Shown: positions 48,009-52,626 of the stretch, in pieces | Layout of the letters: every line of letters begins with the position of its first letter | How positions within the stretch are numbered: the first letter of the stretch is position 1 | Notes under the pieces: generated by a model | Database searches by the model: none | What the model saw: only the letters and a program-made list of their open reading frames with translations | What the model was told of the DNA's origin: nothing | Position numbers and translations under genes: made by a program | Origin: Rhodanobacter spathiphylli B39 | GTDB lineage: Bacteria; Pseudomonadota; Gammaproteobacteria; Xanthomonadales; Rhodanobacteraceae | Assembly: GCF_000264295.1 (NCBI RefSeq) | Contig: NZ_AJXT01000011.1 | Span: 1-52,626, forward strand | DNA: 52,626 nt | Direction: 5' to 3'

Positions 48009-48073
48009 GGAGGACTCCAGCTGGTTCAAACAGTTGATGGACAAGGTCTTGCAGAGCCCGGACGGCGGCTCTG

Positions 48074-48100
48074 TTAGCACTCGATGGTAATGAGTGCCAA
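48074..48100 (-). promoter_or_regulatory. CIRCE operator (HrcA site) upstream of groESL
   Basis: TTAGCACTC and GAGTGCCAA separated by exactly nine bases match the CIRCE consensus (TTAGCACTC-N9-GAGTGCTAA) with one mismatch. It lies 65 bases before the groES start and overlaps the likely transcription start, so HrcA repression is expected. hrcA itself is not in the window. Confidence 0.95.
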
Positions 48101-48127
48101 TTCTACGCAGATAGCATCCCGCAGCAA
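48100..48127 (-). promoter_or_regulatory. sigma70-like promoter of groESL
   Basis: On the minus strand TTGCTG (48122-48127) and TAGAAT (48100-48105) are separated by 16 bases, immediately upstream of the CIRCE repeat, so bound HrcA would block initiation or clearance. Confidence 0.7.
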
Positions 48128-48229
48128 GAGTGTTCGTACGCGGGGATGCACAGCAGATTGGGCGAACCCGGCAGCGTTTCAAGGGCGCGCCGGTGAATCA
48201 CCTCGCGCAAGCTCGGCTACGCTGCCGGC

Positions 48230-48565
48230 ATGACCACGACCGATCCCGCCACCGTCCTGCTCTGCCACTGCAGCTGCCCCGACCAGGCCTGCGCCCGCCA
48301 ACTCGCCGAAACGCTGGTGGGCGAACGGCTGGCCGCCTGCGTCAACCAGCTGCCCGGCGTGCAATCGACCTATCGCTGGCAAGGTGCCGTCACCACCGAC
48401 AGCGAGGTGTTGCTGCTGATCAAGACCACCGCCGGTCGTTTCGAGGCGCTGCAGGCGCGACTGCTGCAGTTGCACCCTTACGAACTGCCGGAACTGGTCG
48501 CGGTGCCCGTGACGCACGGCCACGACGCCTATCTGGACTGGGTGCGTACCAACGTCGCAGGGTGA
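48230..48565 (+). CDS. cutA: divalent-cation tolerance protein CutA
   Basis: A 111-residue small trimeric CutA1 protein, with a ferredoxin-like fold and a link to copper tolerance in E. coli. Family features are ARQLAETLVGERLAACVNQLPGVQSTYRWQGAV, LLLIKTTAGRFEAL, and HPYELPELVAVPV near the end. It carries extra cysteines at the N-terminus (LLCHCSCP), which is less common. It precedes dsbD by 70 bases on the same strand, an arrangement I recall from several other proteobacteria. Confidence 0.93.
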   Translation: MTTTDPATVLLCHCSCPDQACARQLAETLVGERLAACVNQLPGVQSTYRWQGAVTTDSEVLLLIKTTAGRFEALQARLLQLHPYELPELVAVPVTHGHDAYLDWVRTNVAG

Positions 48566-48635
48566 TTCGCGGCGACTGGGCCATAATGGGCATCCACCCG
48601 CGCGGCGCGCGGGCCGCACTGTTCCCGGAGTCGTG

Positions 48636-50909
48636 ATGCGATCAATGCTTGCCGGCCGGATGGCCGTTCGCCTGCTGATCGGGCTGAGTCTGCTGCTTGC
48701 CACGTTGCCCGCGTTCGCCCAGGACACGGCCGAACTGCTGCCGGTGACCGAGGCCTACAAGCTCAGCGCCGACGCCGGCACGCCCGGCGTGCTGAAGCTG
48801 CACTGGACGATCGCGCCGGACTATTACCTCTACCGCGGCCGCATGAAGTTCAAGGGTGGCGATGGTGTCAGCCTGGGCGCAGCGCAGTTGCCCGACGGCG
48901 AGAAGCACCACGACGAATACCTCGGTGACGTGGAGACCTATCACCACGGCGTCGACGCCAGCATTCCGTACACCGTGGCCGCCGGCACCGATCGCCTGCG
49001 GATCAGCGTGCAATACCAGGGCTGCCACGAAGTCGATCCGAAGATCTGCTACCCGCCGCATACCGAGAAGCTCGACTTGCCGCTGCCCGCCGATGGCGCC
49101 GCCGCGGCGGCCCCCGTCGCCGGCTCGCTGGGCGCCGCGCTCGGCCAGCTCGGCAGCAACAGGATCGAGGCCGTGGCGGGCACGGTCGGCGCGCCGCTGC
49201 CCGCCGAACAGGCCTTCCGTTTCGAGGCACTGGTGCAGAACCCGCACCAGCTACTGCTGCGCTGGACGATGCCCAGGGGTTACTACCTGTATCGCGACCA
49301 GACCACGCTGAAACTCGAAAACGCCGGCGGCCTCGCCCTGAAGCCCGCCTGGCCGGCCGGTACCGCCCACCACGACGAGCACCACGGCGACGTCACCGTG
49401 TATTTCGACCAGGTCGAGCTGCCGGTGACGATCGAGGGCGATCTCGGCGAGGCCAGAGCGCTGACCCTGCTGGCCAGTTTCCAGGGTTGCCAGGACGGCG
49501 GCCTGTGCTATCCGCTGATGACCCGCCGCGTGAACCTCGATCTCGGCAGTGGCGCCACCGTCACCGGCCAGACCGGCGCAACCGCGCCGGAGCTGCCACC
49601 GGGCAATGCCGACTCGGTTCCGGCCGACTCGGTTCCGGCCGACTCGGTTCCGGCCGACTCGGCTCCGGCTGACTCGGTTCCGGCCGGCCCGGCGCCGCTG
49701 CAAGTCAGCCTGATCGCCGCCCTGTTGCTGGCGCTGGGCGGCGGCCTGGTGCTGAACCTGATGCCCTGCGTGCTGCCGGTGTTGTCGATCAAGGCCGTCA
49801 GCGTGCTGGAAAGCGCGGAAAGCCACGCCGCGGCGCGCCGCCACGCACTGTTCTATACCGCTGGCGTGCTGTGCAGTTTCGCGGCACTCGGCCTGGGCAT
49901 CCTGGCGCTGCGCACCGCCGGACATGCGCTGGGCTGGGGCTCGCAACTGCAACAACCCGTGGTGGTCGGCGTACTCGCCTGCCTGATGCTGGCGGTCGGC
50001 CTGTCGATGTCCGGCGTGGTGCAGTTCGGCGCCTCGCTGGGCAATACCGGCGCCAGCCTCGCCGCGCGCTCCGGTCCGGCCGGCGACTTCTTCACCGGCG
50101 TGCTGGCCGTGGTGGTGGCCAGCCCGTGCACCGCGCCGTTCATGGGCAGTGCGCTGGCTTATGCCTTCGCCGCGCCGATGGCCTCGGCCCTGCTGGTGTT
50201 CCTGATGCTGGGCATCGGACTGGCGCTGCCGTTCCTGGCGGTGGGCTTCGTTCCGGCGCTGGGCCGGCTGCTGCCGCGGCCGGGACGCTGGATGGAAACG
50301 CTGAAGCAGGTGCTGGCCTTCCCGATGTACCTCACCGCCGCGTGGCTGGTCTGGGTGCTGGCCAACCAGCGCGGCGCCGACGCGGTCGGCCTGGTGCTGG
50401 TGGCGATGGTGCTGCTGGCGATGACCCTGTGGTGGTTCGAGCGCAGCCGCTCGCGCGGCGCGATCAGCAAGCTCGCGGTGGTGGTGCTGGCCATCGCCAC
50501 CGTGGTGCCGATGGCCCTGCTCGCCCAGGTGCCGCCGCGGTCGGCCAGCGCGGCGACCGAGGAAGGCGTGGTCGCCTACAGTCCGGAAAAACTGGCCAGC
50601 CTGCGCACCGCCGGCACGCCGGTATTCGTCGACATGACCGCCGACTGGTGTGTCACCTGCAAGGCGAACGAGCACACCGTGCTGGACACCGATGCCTTCC
50701 ACGACTTGCTCAGGCGCACCGGCACGGTCTACATGAAAGGCGACTGGACCGACGTCAACCCGACCATCAGCGCCTTCCTGCAGCAATACCATTCGCCCGG
50801 CGTGCCGCTGTACGTGGTCTTCCCGAAGAATGGCGGTCCCGGCAAACAGCTGTCCACCGTGCTGACCCGCTCGATGGTCGAGCAGGCACTGACGGAAGCG
50901 GCACGCTGA
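48636..50909 (+). CDS. dsbD: thiol:disulfide interchange protein DsbD with duplicated alpha domain
   Basis: A 757-residue protein that moves electrons from cytosolic thioredoxin to periplasmic partners; E. coli DsbD has 565 residues. After a signal peptide there are two DsbD-alpha-like domains: DYYLYRGRMKF with Cys130/Cys138 (QGCHEVDPKICYPP), and GYYLYRDQTTLKL with Cys285/Cys291 (QGCQDGGLCYPL). A linker of five D-S-V-P-A-type repeats (residues 326-350) leads to eight membrane segments with Cys378 (MPCVLPVLS) and Cys498 (SPCTAPF), then a thioredoxin domain with Cys672/Cys675 (WCVTC). I use the ATG at 48636, five bases after GGAG. Its stop overlaps the TlpA-like start. Confidence 0.93.
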   Translation: MRSMLAGRMAVRLLIGLSLLLATLPAFAQDTAELLPVTEAYKLSADAGTPGVLKLHWTIAPDYYLYRGRMKFKGGDGVSLGAAQLPDGEKHHDEYLGDVETYHHGVDASIPYTVAAGTDRLRISVQYQGCHEVDPKICYPPHTEKLDLPLPADGAAAAAPVAGSLGAALGQLGSNRIEAVAGTVGAPLPAEQAFRFEALVQNPHQLLLRWTMPRGYYLYRDQTTLKLENAGGLALKPAWPAGTAHHDEHHGDVTVYFDQVELPVTIEGDLGEARALTLLASFQGCQDGGLCYPLMTRRVNLDLGSGATVTGQTGATAPELPPGNADSVPADSVPADSVPADSAPADSVPAGPAPLQVSLIAALLLALGGGLVLNLMPCVLPVLSIKAVSVLESAESHAAARRHALFYTAGVLCSFAALGLGILALRTAGHALGWGSQLQQPVVVGVLACLMLAVGLSMSGVVQFGASLGNTGASLAARSGPAGDFFTGVLAVVVASPCTAPFMGSALAYAFAAPMASALLVFLMLGIGLALPFLAVGFVPALGRLLPRPGRWMETLKQVLAFPMYLTAAWLVWVLANQRGADAVGLVLVAMVLLAMTLWWFERSRSRGAISKLAVVVLAIATVVPMALLAQVPPRSASAATEEGVVAYSPEKLASLRTAGTPVFVDMTADWCVTCKANEHTVLDTDAFHDLLRRTGTVYMKGDWTDVNPTISAFLQQYHSPGVPLYVVFPKNGGPGKQLSTVLTRSMVEQALTEAAR
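49611..49685 (+). repeat. five-copy 15-bp in-frame tandem repeat in dsbD
   Basis: Five direct copies of GACTCGGTTCCGGCC (copies 1, 2, 3 and 5 identical; copy 4 has two substitutions). It encodes D-S-V-P-A repeats in the linker between the second alpha domain and the membrane part. Being an exact multiple of three, copy-number change would keep the frame. Confidence 0.95.
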
Positions 50910-51448
50910 TGTTCAGTCGAAGCAACTGGACCATTCTCGGCCTGGCCGTGCTGGCCGCCGCGATCGGCGGCTACACGCAACACCACCTGCAGACGGCTCC
51001 GGCCGCACCGGTGACCACCGCGGCTTCGACCCTCATCGGCCAGCCGTTGCCGACGCTGAGCCTGCCCGACCTGGATGGCAGGCTGCATGATCTGGGCGAG
51101 TATCGCGGACGTCGCGTATTGATCAATCTGTGGGCCAGCTGGTGCCTGCCCTGCCTGCAGGAAATGCCCGCGCTGGTCAAAGCCCAGCAGAAGTTCGGTG
51201 ATCGTGGGGCGATCGTGATCGGAATTGCGCTTGACCAACCGGCTCACGTTCAAGCCTTTTTGGCCGCACATCCGGTGAATTACCCGATCTTGATCGGCCC
51301 ACCGGAATCACCGGACGCTTCGGTGAAACTGGGAAATACCCGAAATAATCTCCCTTACAGCGTGCTTGTCGCCGACGATGGACGCATTTTGGCCACACAT
51401 GAAGGGGCGATGACGCCCGATCAGATGGAGCAGTGGCTGGCGCGCTGA
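50909..51448 (+). CDS. TlpA-like membrane-anchored thioredoxin
   Basis: A 179-residue thioredoxin-fold protein with an N-terminal membrane anchor (WTILGLAVLAAAIGGYTQ). The active site is Cys79/Cys82 in WCLPC within LINLWASWCLPCLQEMPAL, the TlpA/ResA pattern; LPYSVLVADDGRIL supplies the cis-proline region. It should be a periplasmic reductase, and its one-base stop/start overlap with dsbD (TGATG) makes it the likely recipient of DsbD electrons, perhaps for cytochrome c maturation or another client. The client is unknown. Confidence 0.92.
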   Translation: MFSRSNWTILGLAVLAAAIGGYTQHHLQTAPAAPVTTAASTLIGQPLPTLSLPDLDGRLHDLGEYRGRRVLINLWASWCLPCLQEMPALVKAQQKFGDRGAIVIGIALDQPAHVQAFLAAHPVNYPILIGPPESPDASVKLGNTRNNLPYSVLVADDGRILATHEGAMTPDQMEQWLAR

Positions 51449-51601
51449 TCCGCGCGTCACCCGAAGGCGGCTGACATACGGTTACGCACGGGAACCCTGT
51501 GCTTCTCCGCCAAACATCGCCGATCTGCGGCGAACTGGACAAGACTGCTGGCGGCGCGCACACTGCGCCCGTTCCGGGGCGTCCGGACGCGGTCTTGGAC
51601 A

Positions 51602-52060
51602 ATGACGTTGGCGAAGATCCTGGTCCTGCACGGACCCAACCTCAATCTGCTGGGCGCCCGCGAACCTGAGATCTACGGTCGCGAGACGCTGACCGACATC
51701 AACCAGCAACTGGCCGGGCGCGCACAAGCCGCGGGGCACGAACTGGTCTGGTTCCAGTCCAACGCCGAGCATGAACTGATCGGGCGGGTGCACCAGGCCC
51801 GCGACGATGGCACGGCGATGATTCTGTGCAACGCCGGCGCATTCACGCACACCAGCATCGCGCTGCGCGATGCGTTCGCCGCCACGGCCATTCCGTTCAT
51901 CGAGGTGCACCTGTCCAACGTCTTTGCCCGCGAGCCGTTCCGCCACCACTCCCATCTTTCCGACATCGCGGTCGGCGTGATCTGCGGGTTCGGTGGCAAC
52001 AGCTACCGGCTGGCGCTGGACGCGACGCTGCAAAGACTGCAAACCGCCGCCACGGCCTGA
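51602..52060 (+). CDS. aroQ: 3-dehydroquinate dehydratase, type II
   Basis: A 152-residue dodecameric dehydroquinase for step three of the shikimate pathway. [22 protein letters not shown] contains the catalytic Tyr and Arg; [49 protein letters not shown] with the active-site His and Arg, and [12 protein letters not shown] complete the family pattern. Length is normal. It directly precedes accB, a gene order common in gammaproteobacteria, so aroQ-accB(-accC) probably form one operon. The 153 bases before it hold no gene I can support. Confidence 0.97.
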   Translation: MTLAKILVLHGPNLNLLGAREPEIYGRETLTDINQQLAGRAQAAGHELVWFQSNAEHELIGRVHQARDDGTAMILCNAGAFTHTSIALRDAFAATAIPFIEVHLSNVFAREPFRHHSHLSDIAVGVICGFGGNSYRLALDATLQRLQTAATA

Positions 52061-52128
52061 GCGCCGGCGACAACTCAACGTATTTTTCCAGCCACCTGCG
52101 CGTGGCATGACTGACAAAGGCTGATCCG

Positions 52129-52593
52129 ATGGATTTGCGCAAAATCAAGAAGCTGATCGACTTGCTCGAGGAATCCAACCTCGCCGAACTGGAGATCAAG
52201 GAGGGCGAGGAAGTCGTCCGCCTGTCGCGCGTGCCGAAGAACGCCGCGCCGGTCGCCACCGCCCCGGCGGTTGCCGTCGCCCCGGTCGCCGTCGCGGCTC
52301 CCCCGCCGGTGGCGGCCGCCGCGGCAGAGCCGGCGCCGTCCTCGCCGGCATTGCCCGCCGGCACCGTGATCAAGGCGCCGATGGTCGGCACCTTCTACGC
52401 CTCGGCCACCCCGGGCACGCCCGCCTTCGTCAAGATCGGCCAGCAGGTCAAGGCCGGCGAGACGCTGGGCATCATCGAGGCGATGAAGATGTTCAACCAG
52501 ATCGAAGCCGAAGTCGCCGGCACCGTCCAGGCGATCCTGGTCGAGAACGGCCAGCCGGTGGAATTCGACGAACCGATGTTCGTGATTGCCTGA
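52129..52593 (+). CDS. accB: biotin carboxyl carrier protein of acetyl-CoA carboxylase
   Basis: A 154-residue BCCP, which carries biotin between the carboxylase and transferase parts of acetyl-CoA carboxylase, the first step of fatty-acid synthesis. An N-terminal helical part ([21 protein letters not shown]) is joined by an Ala/Pro/Val-rich flexible linker (about residues 45-75) to the biotinyl domain, with the acceptor Lys120 in EAMKM. It ends 33 bases before the window edge, and accC would be expected right after. Confidence 0.97.
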   Translation: MDLRKIKKLIDLLEESNLAELEIKEGEEVVRLSRVPKNAAPVATAPAVAVAPVAVAAPPPVAAAAAEPAPSSPALPAGTVIKAPMVGTFYASATPGTPAFVKIGQQVKAGETLGIIEAMKMFNQIEAEVAGTVQAILVENGQPVEFDEPMFVIA

Positions 52594-52626
52594 TGATCGA
52601 GCGGGAACGGGGAACCGGGAACGGGG

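Overview
The window is a single, densely packed chromosomal stretch from a high-GC gammaproteobacterium. The best fit is a Xanthomonadales/Rhodanobacteraceae-type genome (Rhodanobacter or Dyella like). This is inferred from gene content: a PPi-dependent phosphofructokinase in place of a classical PfkA, an H+-pumping pyrophosphatase, an Oar-type TonB receptor with a CI-like regulator beside it, an ELM1-family protein, a DUF2333 protein, and Gram-negative envelope genes (waaA, a lipid A acyltransferase, tolC, an O-antigen ligase). No phage, IS element, CRISPR array, tRNA or rRNA was recognised. The content is mostly core metabolism and envelope, so novelty is modest.

Layout. 0.2-6.4 kb: DUF192 lipoprotein, a small conserved protein and rubredoxin (minus), thiE-hemL (plus), then a minus-strand run of a glyoxalase-like protein, an ArgD-type aminotransferase, a short-chain dehydrogenase and a LON-domain protein. 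6.4-15.1 kb: mpl and adk (minus), then pfp, an RcnB-like protein, hppA and a secreted prolyl oligopeptidase (plus). 15.1-19.5 kb: a palindrome-rich regulatory region, a CI-type HTH regulator and a large TonB-dependent receptor. 19.5-28.7 kb: a MocR regulator, a prolyl-4-hydroxylase-like oxygenase, ppa, DUF2333, a LysR/MFS divergent pair, a zinc-type alcohol dehydrogenase, a ferritin-like protein and a TetR regulator. 28.9-36.7 kb: a PIMT-like methyltransferase and tolC, then LPS genes (waaA, lpxL-like, a GT2, an O-antigen ligase, a GT4). 36.7-45.9 kb: a zinc-finger protein, a Yip1-domain protein, YceI, ELM1, glnE, an LTA-synthase-like sulfatase and an Ala/Asn-rich secreted protein. 45.9-52.6 kb: groES-groEL behind a CIRCE operator, cutA, dsbD, a TlpA-like thioredoxin, aroQ and accB; accC would be expected just past the right edge.

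How the genes work together. Three pyrophosphate enzymes lie within about 14 kb: PPi-PFK, a K+-independent-type H+-PPase and a soluble PPase. With adk next to pfp they suggest a cell that recovers PPi energy both in glycolysis and at the membrane. A second theme is envelope assembly and periplasmic redox: LPS core transfer, peptidoglycan recycling by Mpl, TolC, and DsbD with a TlpA-like partner. Regulation that can be read directly includes a CIRCE/HrcA site with a sigma70-like promoter for groESL, several intrinsic terminators, and a perfect inverted repeat resembling two met boxes upstream of the CI-like regulator.

The most unusual observations are a REP-like hairpin repeat carried in frame inside mpl (about 29 extra residues), a DsbD with two N-terminal alpha domains followed by a five-copy 15-bp in-frame tandem repeat, the palindrome cluster before the CI-like regulator/TonB receptor pair, and a Yip1 membrane domain joined to a long uncharacterised soluble tail.
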